Notes: generated by a model from the letters alone, not told the origin. 64,000 bases of DNA from Isoetes taiwanensis (GCA_021234155.1 JAJEKV010000083.1:1-64000), one strand, 5' to 3'; positions 24,070-35,496 are shown, counted from the stretch's first letter. A program made the numbers and translations.

Positions 24070-24240
24070 AAAACAGCATCACCCAGCGACAGAAAATATA
24101 TAGCATCATCCCAACGGGTGGAAAATAAATAGCACCACCCAATGGATGGAAAAATAATAGTATCACCCAGTGGGTGGAGATAAAAAATAGCATCATCCAG
24201 CGAGTGGGGATAAAACAGCATCACCCAACGGGTGGAGAAT
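24070..24240. repeat. Minisatellite of about 33 bp units
   Basis: About five diverged units carry agcatcacccaacgggtgga. Overlapping minus-strand ORFs with repeated DAI..HPLGD-like text are artefacts of it. Confidence 0.8.
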
Positions 24241-24347
24241 ACTAATAACTGACAGTTATTAAGGACATTAATTATAAATATATCTACAAGGAACATCAAC
24301 GAATAATGATGAAGAAAAATACAAGGGAGGGTACCAAAGGGCAATAA

Positions 24348-24402
24348 GAATAGAATAGAATAGAATAGAATAGAATAGAATAGAATAGAATAGAATAGAA
24401 TG
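24348..24402 (-). repeat. (TAGAA)n array with retroelement-like 3' end
   Basis: About ten copies of the pentamer. Read on the minus strand, it follows cagtggacgataaaaaatca, which resembles gtctccgtggacaataaaaa before the TTCTA-type run at 42560. Confidence 0.75.
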
Positions 24403-26009
24403 ATTTTTTATCGTCCACTGCTGTGAGAAGACGTCGATAACTGGCTAATATTATATTGTGCTCATCTCTCCCCAGAATCTCGATCCGATGGCTCGAATCG
24501 ATTGCATTCCGGGAAGGGACTCGCAATGAACACAGAAGACTCTGTCGACTACCAAAGAACTTTCATTTTGATAAGCCCAGGCGACAAGAAACTAAAATGT
24601 ATTGTGCATAATTGCAGATCATGTTGATGCCTCTCTAAGACGAGCAAATCGTGCACTATATACGGAGAAGGATCACTACGGATAACCGAAGGTAATGTAG
24701 TTTGCAAAAGGAAGGTTTAAGTCTGGAAACTCGAATATAGAAGGTCGAAAATGTGTGATCTAAGATAAAGGTGAGGTTATGACTAAGGATATCAAAGAGA
24801 TGGAGGTTGAGAGAGCCGAGGTTGAGGTGGAATCCAATGAGGAAAATGACAAATGAAAATACAATGACTATGTAAAGTGGCATATTCTGAGTAAAAATAG
24901 TGTGTGACAATATACGAGGATCAAAAGACACACACGTGCGATAAAGTCATCGTATGATATACAAGTCAATACTCTCATTGGAATGCCAGAGAACAATAAT
25001 TCATTTTATAATACCTAGAGAAGAAATATTTATAAATACAGCCTGAATAGACCTCATCCCAAGGAGCAAACGTAAAAACAAGCAAATGCCCTTTATACAA
25101 TCAACAAGTCCCGATAACATCAGATACAAATATAAATCAAAGAGCGGAAAATGAGAAAGAAAAGCAGTCAAAACCTTTGAGGATTAATTCAACAATATCG
25201 AAAGCCTACAGTCAATAACATCAGGCGCAAGATGTAGATTAAAAGCGCAAAACAACAAAAGTCAAACCTCTGAGCATTGATTCAACAATATCCAAACCAA
25301 GTAGCACTACTATGAAAGTGGATACATACCCAATGATGTCAAACCCATAGACAATGCAAAAGATCAAAAGATTGTGATTGCTCGAACAATAAATGAAATA
25401 CTATAAGATCAAGTATTAAGCAAGATGGAAGTGTTAGCAAAAGAAACGGCCAAAAATACCTCCACAAAAATAAAATCTGCGAAAATGTTAAAACGCAAAA
25501 TTTCGATTAAAATGAAAAAGCCCTTATAAGAGTACACCTTATCAAATGATCAATGCTAGGAAAGGAAAACAACCCAAAAGGTAGCACCACGATGAAAAAG
25601 TATCCCGCCAACATAGAGAATAGATCTAGGCAAGAACAAAGGATCACCTAAAAATGGAAATTTTGGACAATGTGAAAAGGGAGTGGTGTGACTAAAGACG
25701 CTAGGATTGAAGTAATAATGCAATGTGGCGACGAGGCAAATAGAAGCCATCAATTAAAGGTAGTTGACCAAATTATTAGAAACATTAAGCTTGAATGTTA
25801 GAGAAAATGATCAGAAGATAAAAGGGGACCATACAATACACCTTACAAGGTGAGAGTAGGAGAGATAGAGCAAGATGACTGCTATGTAAAAGACAAGTGA
25901 ACAAATTGTGATATAGCAGCAAGATACACCAAATCAACAACTCATGATGCACATTGGGCAAGGACATTGCCCAATAGGGTCACACTAGCAATAAATCAAC
26001 ATGTTAGAT

Positions 26010-26021
26010 AGAAATAATGTG
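26010..26021. repeat. Left target-site duplication (agaaataatgtg)
   Basis: Exact 12 bp match to 27510-27521, flanking the truncated LINE. Confidence 0.85.
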
Positions 26022-26125
26022 CACATTGTGTTCCTTTTGGGAAAGCTTCGTTAAAACCTCTACTTTCTTGGAGTCCCTTTTATCAGCTATGCCCTTTTCC
26101 TAATGCCTTCCCTTTTTTAAAAGGC

Positions 26126-26980
26126 TTGCTGGAGTCTTGGGAGACAATACAGACCTTATTTTGTATTGATCTTGTTGCATGTCATCAGTTGAGTGCCCTT
26201 TGTTGGTGGATACCTGTGGAAAGTAATCTTCCACTTTGTGCCTCAGTTCGTCCATTAACTCAACGGTGCTGGAGGTTAGCAGGAATCTTGACAGTTGCTA
26301 CATGGTATGATTCTGGCCAGTTAGCAACATGACAAATCTTTCAAACAAAATTGTTATTATCTCGGGATAGACCTATTTGGCAAAAGGTCGCTAATACTCT
26401 GCCATTGGTTGCTCCAGTGGCTATTGAAGTGTGCATGTGGGTTTTCCACCAGAGATGCACGAGCATAGGCTTGTGAGCTCTATGTATAGGCTGCTGGTCA
26501 ATGGTGATATCCTTCCGCCATCCACTAAGTGGTCCCTTCAGCTCTCACCTCCTAGTTGGAGACGTATGTGGACTTGGCTTGGGATAAACTACTCCATCCT
26601 AAAGTGGCTGTGCTTTGGTGGCAGATTCTTCACAGATGCCCTCGTGTGAATGTGCTGGTCCATAGATTTGATCCTCGAGTGTCAGCACTCTGCCTACTGT
26701 GCAAGCAAAGGGACGAGACCATTGAGCATTGTTTCTTTTTATGTGATCAGCTCTAGCCTGTTTGGTCTTGGCTGCTTTCTCTTTTCCATATGACATTGAC
26801 AAGTCAGCAAGTGCTTCTGGCTATTTATCCTGATACTTGGAATAAGTTGCGGAGCCAAGCATTTCATTTAGCATCAGGAGTTGTTGTGGTCCATCTGGAA
26901 GCACAGAAGATTGTGTATCTTTCAGGGTTTGGATATTCCTCCTGCAGTTGTCCTCCAGAACGCACAAGCTAGAAACGTTA
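26126..26980 (+). pseudogene. LINE ORF2 C-terminus (zf-RVT domain)
   Basis: Plus-strand frames, broken by several shifts, include TWLGINYSILK followed in another frame by LLHPKVAVLWWQILHRCPR and the Cys/His pattern ALCLLCKQRDETIEHCFF. This is the reverse-transcriptase zinc-binding domain found at the end of plant LINE ORF2 proteins. The upstream RT is absent through 5' truncation at integration. The frames at 26126, 26431 and 26556 do not form one reading frame, so the copy is dead. Confidence 0.8.
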
Positions 26981-26986
26981 AGGCCT

Positions 26987-27307
26987 GGGCATAAGCATGC
27001 TACACCCTATCAAAAAAAGTACCATTTAGGAACCATAAAACTACCTAAAAAAGTACCCAACACTGGGTACTGGGTACTTTTATAATATCTCAATAACTAT
27101 AAATGTTAAATTGAATGCATTCATTTTGGCCTCCAATAGTATTATCTCTATCTTAACCTTGAACATTGATATGCTTTTGACATTTTATATTGAACTTTTG
27201 AATTAGTTTTGACCAAAAGAACAAGAAAATAGTACCCAATCCAAAAGTACCTAGTGCAGGTACTTTGGCAGGTTCCAAAAATGGCAGGGTGTAGCATGCA
27301 TATGCCC
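26987..27307. mobile_element. MITE nested in the LINE
   Basis: 321 bp with terminal inverted repeats of about 27 bp, starting GGGCATAAGCATGCTACACC at the left. The right end is its reverse complement with one mismatch over the first 21 bp. It is flanked by the exact direct repeat GCCT (26983-26986 and 27308-27311). Internal GTACCC/GGGTAC motifs are also mirrored. There is no coding capacity. Confidence 0.8.
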
Positions 27308-27521
27308 GCCTACCATTGTTCTTCGCTTTCTCCTGCCAAGCGACAGTTAATATTTGAGTCCTATTTGAGTGTGTTGTCTTATGCATAGGCTGGTGGTTCT
27401 ACTCAGTGGATCATAATTATCCTCTGAGATTTTATTCTCGCCTCTGCATTTGTATCTGGCTTTTGGCCTGAAGTTTCAATAAAGTTTGTCATTCTTCAAA
27501 AAAAAGAAAAGAAATAATGTG

Positions 27522-28391
27522 ATGATTCTGAAATGACTAAAAAGAGTAATATTCATTTTAAGGACATATGTCAATTGATTCCAATAAGGTTTGCAAATTT
27601 TCCCCGGACTAAGATTTTGGGAGTGGTTTAGCGAGAAAAGGGGGATGGAATTGAAGTTAAGAAAAAATTTGATTTGAAGGTTTTAAAATAGAATATCTTG
27701 CCAGATCATGGCCTTTGCTGGAAGATCGACCTCAGAGGCTGCTTTGTGGGCGGCCATATTCTTGCTGGGATGAAGCAAGCGAAGTGCAGGAGCACAATCC
27801 GGCCTACTTGCTTTGAGTTTTCCAAGAATTCCTAAGGCTTCGAAGCAGGGCTATTCCTCATCCTTTTTTTCGCAGCAGGCCTAGTCGAAGCATGGTCTGA
27901 AATCCGCAAACAGGGCTTCCATGAGTTTCCACAGGTCGGAATGGTTTGGGAGAGGTTTAGCAAGGCTCCTGTTCTTCAGGCCGCTAGATTGCTTCCTGTT
28001 CAAATACAGGTGCCCTAAAAAATCCACTCTGCTTGATTTATTGCGCCTGCATGGGTGGGCGGTTCTGGAGAGCAACAGATGAAGAGCTTCCGGAGGCTCA
28101 GAAGCGTGATTGGACAATATTTTTTTCTTTGCATTCCAATGGTTCGTGGCTCCAGTATTTGACCTTCTCATGCGTATTCTTATACGTATATACATGCAAG
28201 GGAGCGCTCAAGTATACGGGGGTGTGAGGTGTATATTTGTGGACCCTAGATCTGGCATATTTCTAAGAATATGCCAGGATCCAATGAACCTAAAAAAAAC
28301 ATAAGGATAGTCCCATAAGGGAGTATTAATGATAACATGAAAAACAACTAACCTCAAAGATCACACGATAGTCCCATAAGGATAGAAACAT
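27522..28391. other. Unassigned sequence
   Basis: Short overlapping ORFs on both strands (27881-28304) show no family features. The phrase gatagtcccataagg occurs at 28304 and 28368, showing a local tandem duplication. Confidence 0.3.
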
Positions 28392-28409
28392 GAATATGTA
28401 GCAAAATAA

Positions 28410-28846
28410 CAGGGGGTTCCAGGGGGATTTGATATAGATATAATTCTTGAAACCATAGACCATATCCCTAAAACAATTCAATGGGTTATTATAAAAAAAA
28501 CATAGATTTAAGATAAAAAATAGTCACATTAGCTCACTGGTTAGATTGGTTAAAGTAGTCGTATTAGGACATTGAGTTATTTTGGTAGAGGTTCGAATAA
28601 AGTAGTCGTATTAGGACATTGAGTTATTTTGGTAGAGGTTCGAATCCCCGTATTTCACCGTATAGAGGCTCGATATACCATCAAAACCTTAGGCAAACTC
28701 GTATTCGACATCTTAAAATCATAGGCGTCTCCAATCATAATTGAGCATAATCGAAACGAGAGGTGTCAAGAAGCTCCAACATACAGTCTGGGCCATAGGA
28801 TTGACAGATCCGACGACTGTGGATAGTCCAGGGTGCACCTCGTTTA
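28410..28846 (+). mobile_element. SINE-like 437 bp insertion with 18 bp TSD
   Basis: The 18 bp direct repeat gaatatgtagcaaaataa occurs at 28392-28409 and 28847-28864, exactly bounding this segment. Inside is a tRNA-like pol III signature: an A-box-like TAGCTCACTGGTTAGA near 28528 and a perfect B box GGTTCGAATCC near 28638. A 46 bp internal duplication (28553-28645) separates them. There is no poly-A tail at the right end. A tRNA-derived SINE, possibly with a rearranged end, is the best guess. Confidence 0.5.
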
Positions 28847-28864
28847 GAATATGTAGCAAAATAA

Positions 28865-29300
28865 AAAACAACTAACCTCAAAGATCACATGATAAATGGA
28901 AAAACCTCCAACAAAAAGAGCTCAGGTCAAGGACTCTAAAAGAATGTATGGCAGAAGTCGAAAACTAAACTACCTAACTAGTGAAATGTAGTCGATGAAT
29001 GCAAAAGCCAAATCTAAGTTGTGATCCAAAATAAAGACACGACCATGATCAAAGTTGAGGCTAAGGTCAGGTTCAAGTGCGGTGTTGAAGTGGGAATAAG
29101 AGGACATCATAGATGATAAGCCCTATGTAGCCCTCATAGACACATGTAGCTCCCACAATTTTGCTTCGCCCAGGTTAGCAGCATAGCTGAAATCCAAGAC
29201 TCTCAAATCGAAGCCAAAGCTAGTCAGTATGGCAAGTGGGGCAATCTACCATACCAAAGAAAGAAGAGTCAATTTTGACATAGACCTAAGCAGACTAAGT
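28865..29300. other. Unassigned, possible decayed gag region
   Basis: It lies directly upstream of the chromovirus pol relic in the same strand sense, but no zinc knuckle or capsid motif is visible. Confidence 0.25.
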
Positions 29301-29574
29301 GGACTATGGGGTAGGGTAAGTATGACCTTATAGTTGGTGTGGAGTTCTTGAAGCCAGCAAAGGCAATGATCGACTGCGACAGGCATGAGATTTCAATCAT
29401 GGTATTCGACAGCAACCGTTTTGTGGTCAAAATAAGGAAGTCCCTTATGTAATGCAGTGCATGTCCTTAAAGCAGTTACTCAAATGCATAATGAAGGATA
29501 AGATTGAGTACATTCTTAGGCTAGAGACCATTGAGCCTGATCCGAAGCATCAAGGGGAGTTAAGCTCGAAATAG

Positions 29575-30359
29575 TTGCCTAGGGCAGTCGCAAGGATAAT
29601 TAAGAGTTCTATGATGTTTTTTTTGGATGAAATCCGTGAGTTGCTGCCATATAGAGGCATGGAATGTGAGATTACACTAGCACCAAGTGCTAAGCCTATC
29701 AGTAAGACTCCTTATAGGATGAGCATCCCAGAGCTAGCAGAGCTCAAGAAGCAATTGCAGGAGTTGCTAGAGCTGGATTTATTAGAGCAAGCGTATCACC
29801 CTTCGAGGCACCCACCCTCTTCATAAAGAAGAAGGACGGAAGTTTGAGAATGTGTATTGACTACTGTCAGTTGAACAAGCAGACAGTAAAGAATAAATAC
29901 GTCTTGCTATGGGCATATGACTTGATGGACCAGCTCCAGGAAGCAAAAGTCTTTTTCAAGATTGACTTGAGATCAGGTTACCACCAGATAAGAATCAAGG
30001 AAGAAGACATTCGTAAGACCGCTTTTAGAATGCGATATGGGCATTATGAATTCACTATTATGCTTTTCAGTCTATCAAATGCCCTAACAACCTTCATGAG
30101 ATTGATGAACGACATCTTCAAGGAATTCTTGGATGAAATTGTCATCATCTTCTTCGACGACATTTTGATCTATAGCAAGTCAATGGAAGAGCATGTAACG
30201 CAGTTAGGGAAATTCTTGGAGAAGTTAAGATGGCACCTTTTGTTCGACAAACTTTCTAAGTGCCATTTCACTACAACATATGTGGTATCAGCCGAGGGTA
30301 TATCCACCAATCTGTCGAAGATTGAGGCAATAAGCAGTTGGTCAAGACCAAGAATGTAG
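29575..30359 (+). pseudogene. Chromovirus reverse transcriptase remnant
   Basis: Two frames (29575-29826, then 29844-30359 after a one-frame slip) give the Ty3 RT sequence. It includes KPISKTPYRMS, a linker ending HPSRHPP, then LRMCIDYCQLNKQTVKN, FFKIDLRSGYHQIRIKEEDI and the catalytic IFFDDILIYSKS with both aspartates present. The usual Pro-Phe-Gly-Leu motif reads LFSLSNA. The frame ends at 30357 shortly after the RT connection region. Confidence 0.9.
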
Positions 30360-30479
30360 CTTAAGTGAGTTTTCTCGGCCTCGTGGGATTTTTCCAAGTG
30401 GGCAGCTTCCTCTCAGATCTCATCAAGCATCACAAAGTGAAAGATTGGGTGAATCATTGGGTTAAGAATGTCTAAGCTT

Positions 30480-30906
30480 CATTCGACAAGCTCAAGGAAG
30501 TCTTCACAACGACCCGAGTGCTGATATTACCGGACCCAGATAAAGATAAGCTTGTGGCAACTGATGCAAGCAAGATAGCCAGAGGGGGAAGTACTTATGT
30601 AGACGGGCAGAGTTGTGGCATATGACTCCGAAAAGATAAACGACGCAGAGCAACACTAGCCAACCCATGATCTAGAGCTTCTAGCCATCGTCATGGCCCT
30701 ATGTATTTGGAGGCACTATTTGCTGGGAAGAAAATTTCAGTTACACACTGATCATCAGAGCCTCTAGTACATCTTCATGCAACCACTCCTTAAACTAAGA
30801 CAAAGATGTTGGATAGAGCTCCTAGAAGAATATGAAATGGAGATATCATACAAGCCAAGGAAGTTGAATGTGGTTGCGGACGCACTATCCCTCGGTCGTT
30901 GGTGAC
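30480..30906 (+). pseudogene. Chromovirus RNase H remnant
   Basis: Conceptual translation in shifting frames shows VATDASK (first catalytic Asp), [19 protein letters not shown] (catalytic Glu) and [10 protein letters not shown] (second Asp). The conserved VVADALS end lies near 30870-30890. No long ORF remains; at least two frame changes and stops interrupt it. Confidence 0.75.
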
Positions 30907-31098
30907 TAGAGTGCATTACAATGCCATCTCGACCCTCTGCAACGAGTTTGGCAAGAAGATTGAGGATGATATCCCCTCCAGTCAGGAATTTTGAGAAATA
31001 TGGATGCATCTTTACAAGGAAACAAGGACAAAGAAGGAAAGGGAGGCCTACAAGCAATTTAAGAAGAAAGGCAACCTTTTATATTATAAGGACAAGCT

Positions 31099-31690
31099 TT
31101 GTGTCCCAGAGGTATCAGGAGTAAGGAGTTGATCCTCCACAATACTCACAATAGCCCTATAGCCGGCCACACAGGATTTATGAAGATATATTTCAAGATA
31201 AGAAGTAGCAATTTTTGGCCAGGTATGAAGAAGGACATCGCCAAGTATATTCGGGAATGTCAGCTATGCCAGCAGACAAAGCAGAGCAACTTCGAATTCC
31301 AGGGGCTTTTGAACTATTGGTGGTGCTAGACGCCAAGTGGGAGATGGTGAGGATGGACTTCATCACAGGTCTTCCTCGAACATCTAGGGGCCACGATGCT
31401 TTGATGGTGGTGGTTGATAAATTATCTAAGATGACACATTTCTTGCCATGCAAGACCACAAACACGGCCCTATATACAGGCTTGCTTTTTGCTAGGGAAA
31501 TCTTTAGATTGCATGGGATGCCTAGAGGGTTCATCTCAGATAGAGATTCGAAGTTCATAAGTGCTTTTTAGAGAGACTTCTTCAACACCATTGGCACGAA
31601 GCTCTGTTTGAGAAAAACTGATGGTCAAACAGAAAGGACAAATAGGATATTGGAGGACATCTTGAGGCACTATATTTGGCACAAGCAATC
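31099..31690 (+). pseudogene. Chromovirus integrase core remnant
   Basis: The HHCC zinc finger is visible (HNTHNSPIAGHTGFMK, then CQLCQQTK), then in another frame the core with MDFITGLPRT (first Asp) and GFISDRDSKF (second Asp). After an in-frame TAG near 31570 comes TDGQTERTNRILED with the catalytic Glu region. The D,D(35)E core is thus recognisable but split by a frame change near 31300 and by a stop. Confidence 0.85.
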
Positions 31691-31918
31691 TATTCGCATA
31701 TAATAGTATCAAGCAAGAATCATCCCAGATGTCCCCCTTTATGATCAATTATGGCTATCAATGCCGTACACCAGATACTTGGCACAATTCCATACCAAAG
31801 GTAGAAGTGTCTCAATAGTTGTTGGCAGATAGGTCCGAGGATATTTACTAGCAGTAAGAAGCTGCCAGAAAAGCTTGGCAGACACGCATAGGACGGTAAG
31901 AGAATTCAAGATGATCGC

Positions 31919-32350
31919 GTGTGGCTGAAGATAAAGGTAAAGCAAGCGAAGATCCGCATCGGCAATTGCAAGAAACTTTCTCCAAGGTGGGCGGGGCCTT
32001 TTAAGATTGTGGAGCGAGTAGGGAGCCAAGCTTATAAGCTCGACTTATCTGCCCATCTAAAGGTTCATATGGTCTTCCACATGAGCCCACTCAAGAGGCA
32101 CACCCCAAACTCAGAGGAGATGTTAAAGACTCCCACTTTGTTGGAAATGATGGAGGAACAAATTGAGATAGTTCTCGAATTAATTCTTGACAAAGCGTTG
32201 AAGAAAACAAGGTCTCAATTCCGTCAATATTTGGTCAAATGGAATCACTTGCCAGTGGAAGACGCGAAGCATGTATTGAAACAGGATTTAGAAAAGCAAT
32301 TCATAGAGCAATTCGACAACCAAATCATCTCTGAATTGGTCGAAGCCAAC
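31919..32350 (+). pseudogene. Integrase C-terminus with chromodomain
   Basis: One open frame holds the GPY/F-type integrase end (PRWAGPFKIVERVGSQAYKL, then FHMSPLKRH). About 60 residues later comes a chromodomain-like segment with QYLVKWNHLPVEDAKHVLK. In chromoviruses this domain follows the integrase and is thought to guide insertion to marked chromatin. The aromatic cage position usually held by Trp in the EDATWE motif reads KHV here, so binding is probably lost. Confidence 0.8.
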
Positions 32351-32429
32351 CCATCAGGTGCTCTTAGCTTAAGCTTGTGTGCCTTAGTATCAAGTGCAAA
32401 AAACGTATGCATTCTAAGCTAGTTGGGAT

Positions 32430-33334
32430 GCATACATGGAAGTCTTGGAGCATGGGCAATGATGAGATCTCCCTTGGGTGTTCTCTAGGCCAGTACGCAT
32501 CAGGAGTGCGCATGATCGAGAGGGTCATGAGAGAGGAGCGCGTCATCATGGACGATGATGGGATTATTTGGAATATTCCCTAGCTTAAACCTTCAGGGCC
32601 ATGATGCACTGCAGGTATACATGAACAAAAGGGTCATGTATACGAGTAGGCACAGGATCGTGGGCGATGATGGGATCATCGTTAGGATGTTCTTTATGTC
32701 ATGATGCACGGGACGTGCACATGACCGTAGGGGGATCATGATGAGGTAAGCATGATCATGCGCGATGATGGGATCGTCTGGGATGTTCCCTAGCTTAAAC
32801 CCCCCAGGGGCATGGTGCACTGCGGGTGTACACGATCAAGAGAATCCTATACAAGTAGCATCCAATCATGGGTGATGATAGGATCGTCTTAAACGGTCCT
32901 TAAGTACAAATACTATGGGCCATGATCGAGTGCAAGATATTAGGAGAAACCTTGAGTTAGTAGTTCAGCTCAAGGAGGTAATTAGAGGGGTGGTCCCCTA
33001 AAAACTAACGTAATATGCTACTCATGTAGGTCAATGAAGGAGGAGCATGGAGGAGGGAGCACGTTATGAGAAAATAGGAGTCGTAGATTTTTAGACTTAA
33101 CTATGAACTCCTAAACATGTTGTGATAACATTATGTGCTAACTTTATATAATAATAGCTATTAAAGCTATATAATGTTGTATAGGTATATAAATGTAGCC
33201 TTACAATTAACATTATAAGTAATTATGGAAGTTGATCTTTTCAATAAAGTTAAGTTGCTATATTCTTGTTGTGTGATCTTGCAAGGTTGATGATGATTCG
33301 TCAACTTACCCTAATGCTGAGGAGAACATTATTC
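32430..33334 (+). other. Non-coding 3' internal region of the chromovirus
   Basis: It contains three to four diverged blocks of about 120-150 bp (gggcaatgatgagatc, gggcgatgatgggatcatc, gcgcgatgatgggatcgtc, each followed by cctagcttaaac or similar). The same blocks are at 10913-11596 in the other copy. No ORF of interest. Confidence 0.65.
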
Positions 33335-33347
33335 TAAGGGGGGAGAA
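33335..33347 (+). promoter_or_regulatory. Polypurine tract
   Basis: aaggggggagaa lies directly before the LTR start TGTGACG at 33348. Confidence 0.75.
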
Positions 33348-34636
33348 TGTGACGTTCCCTAAAATATACGATATAAATACGTATATTTCTAGGCCACGTC
33401 ACTATACAAGCCCACCTTAATAGACTTGTATACCATAGAATGTGGATAAGGGGGCATAGCTAAGTTATTTACATAACTTAGCAAACCTTATGGGACTATT
33501 TCCATATGGCTCCATCCTATTGGGCACCCATCACATGAACGTACCCAATTGGAGCCACGTGGTATGACATGCCAACTCTAACCCATAAATGGCCAAACCC
33601 TAACCCTAGGCCATTTTTTTGGCTTCAACAATGTTGGAACCTTGTTCGCACTCGAAACTTCGTTTCGAGAACCATCTGTTGTAGCATAGCATAGCACAAC
33701 AGCCCCCAGAGCATGCTTGCATCAGAAGGAGTGGGATCTACTTCAACCCCTTGAAGACCATGGAGATGCAGCAGGAGGGAATTCCCAGGAGCAGGTATTT
33801 GAAGTAGAGTCCTTTGTAGATCATCTGGAAGTTAGGATTTCAGATGATGCATATGATTAGGATTAGATGTTATTCTTATTTGTTATCATGTTATAGGGAT
33901 ATATGATGATGTTATGTTTGCTCCTCTTTTATTGGGAAGGAGAGTAGAGATTTAATAGCTATTATTTAGATGATGCTCCTAGTTTAGACCCCTTAGTTCC
34001 TATTAGATGCAGCCTGTGCATAGGAGCCCACCTGGCTACAGGGGCTATGGAGTGACTAAGCACCACATAACGGGATTAGTGGCAAAGTGGAGGGAGGTCC
34101 TTGCTCAGCGCGGCTACTGGGGAACCATAGCGGGCTAGGCCTATCTTCGGTCTGCGGCAGATTATAGTCACACCAGAGCTCGATTTAGCCCATTTGCAGA
34201 GTGTGCACAGGAGGGGTGGATGGAGTAGTCAACCCTAGCCATTGTCTATAGCCAGTCCCACCATTGTTATATCTCGATCTGCTCTATCTTGAGGCCCAAC
34301 CGTTAGTCTACTTTCCCTTTTACGAGTCTGAACCTGGGTAGGAGCTCATGTGCTTTATGATATGATGTTACCTTTGATATATCTATGATTGTATGGATGT
34401 GCTATTTTTTGTGGTAGCTGTTTATATTATATTGATGCCAGCGCTAATATTGGCTTCCGTTGTTATAGGAGCCCATAGGGGACGGGCGTGCAAAAAACCT
34501 TCGTGTTTCCTTACCTGTATCCTTGCCATCCCAGGATTGGGGCAGATGGAGGCCCCGTGTAGCAGTTGATGCTATAGATAGAGGATTTCTCGTAGAGTAT
34601 ATGGCGGGGCATTGTATACTTCTGGGGAGTGTCACA
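33348..34636 (+). repeat. Complete chromovirus 3' LTR (copy 3)
   Basis: 1289 bp starting TGTGACGTTCCC and ending GGGGAGTGTCACA, so the ends form the short inverted repeat TGTGAC/GTCACA. A block present in copies 1 and 2 (about 150-400 and 21400-21660) is missing near 34150. Confidence 0.8.
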
Positions 34637-34859
34637 TTGGTGCGGGAGTAAACAAATTTAACGCATCAAACCATGTTGTTGATGACATAAGGACAAGTGA
34701 GCAAGCAAATGCACCATAGTGTAAGAAAAGAGGCCGAAGCTGATATTGCTCTTTCAACCATCAAACATGACAATGAGAGAGAACAAATGACTGGCCAAAT
34801 CCTATCCTTTTAGATATCACAATGATTTAAGGAGAATCAGAAGTGCTCCACATGTTGTC

Positions 34860-34941
34860 GTGGATGTGCCACATTGGAATTTGGACATGACTAGAAATCA
34901 TGTGGGCTTTGCTCGCATAAGTTCGAATCCTATCATCCACG
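34860..34941 (+). tRNA. tRNA-Ser(AGA)-like, probably a pseudogene
   Basis: About 82 nt with a perfect 7 bp acceptor stem (GTGGATG/CATCCAC). The anticodon arm is CATGA-CTAGAAA-TCATG with anticodon AGA, followed by the long variable arm of serine tRNAs and TTCGAATCC in the T arm. The D arm and A box are poor (GCCACATTGGAAT) and the T stem has a mismatch (ATAAG against CCTAT). Confidence 0.65.
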
Positions 34942-35425
34942 TGTAGAAGCTTGTTCTCATATCATGTTTTAGTCCTACCATAGTCATCCATTCGATTTAT
35001 ATTTAGAGTTTATACGCACTCTTCCATTTACGCAATATTCTAGGGTTTATACATAGCCCCCCTATTAGTGGCACACCAATGCTCGGAATTGTTACTTATT
35101 CACATGTTAATTCTTTCAAATTTTTATGATATCAAATTCAAGCATGGAAAAACATGGTAATAGAGCAAATCTTATCGTTTTATGCCTTGGTAATCGTTTG
35201 CTTGGACTTAATAGAAGAACAACCATTCCTAGACTTTAGTGTACGACCATGATATTTTTTTTTTGGCGGATTACATGCAATCTTCCATGTTGCATTTGGG
35301 AAGGGTGTCTCAATAGGTAGAATGTTGTGATTGGGTAACAAGAAAATTAGCAGTATGATGAGATGCATTTGATTGAGTTGGATATGTACTTGTTAATTGA
35401 GAAGGTCTTCATGTGTATTCCTTGT

Positions 35426-35496
35426 GCATTGGCCGTCTAGTGGTAGAATAGTACCCTGCCACGGCACAGACCCGAGCTAGATTCTCGGCAAATGCA
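35426..35496 (+). tRNA. tRNA-Gly(GCC)-like, probably a pseudogene
   Basis: The D arm GTCTAGTGGTAGAAT and the anticodon arm GTACC-CTGCCAC-GGCAC match plant tRNA-Gly(GCC) closely. The acceptor (GCATTGG/CAAATGC) has one mismatch. The T loop reads CTAGATT instead of TTCGATT, which breaks the B box, and the anticodon stem has an A-C pair. Confidence 0.65.

Larger units (their letters stand above)
22145..26009. other. Long stretch without recognised genes
   Basis: No protein family is recognised on either strand. It contains a short tandem duplication at 23288-23342 (gcaagctgcaatactgtgttc type), a 24 bp phrase starting gggaagggactcgcaatgaa at both 23561 and 24511, a minisatellite at 24070-24240 and a pentanucleotide array at 24348-24402. 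Confidence 0.35.
26022..27509 (+). mobile_element. 5'-truncated LINE with poly-A and exact TSD
   Basis: It is flanked by the 12 bp duplication agaaataatgtg. It carries the C-terminal zf-RVT part of ORF2, and its 3' end is tttcaataaagtttgtcatt followed by an A-rich tail. A MITE (26987-27307) inserted into its 3' region. The same LINE family begins again at 63900 at the window end. Confidence 0.85.
29300..34636 (+). mobile_element. Decayed Ty3/gypsy chromovirus (pol, PPT, 3' LTR)
   Basis: Order of recognisable parts: protease-like remnant (about 29330-29460), reverse transcriptase, RNase H, integrase and chromodomain, a non-coding 3' region with short tandem-like blocks (32430-33330), the polypurine tract and the LTR. 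This order and the C-terminal chromodomain place it among chromoviruses. A matching 5' LTR directly upstream was not found. Several stops and shifts show it is inactive. Confidence 0.85.

Noticed and set aside
26599-26802. Minus-strand ORF opposite the LINE zf-RVT
   Set aside because: Shadow of the plus-strand LINE coding sequence.
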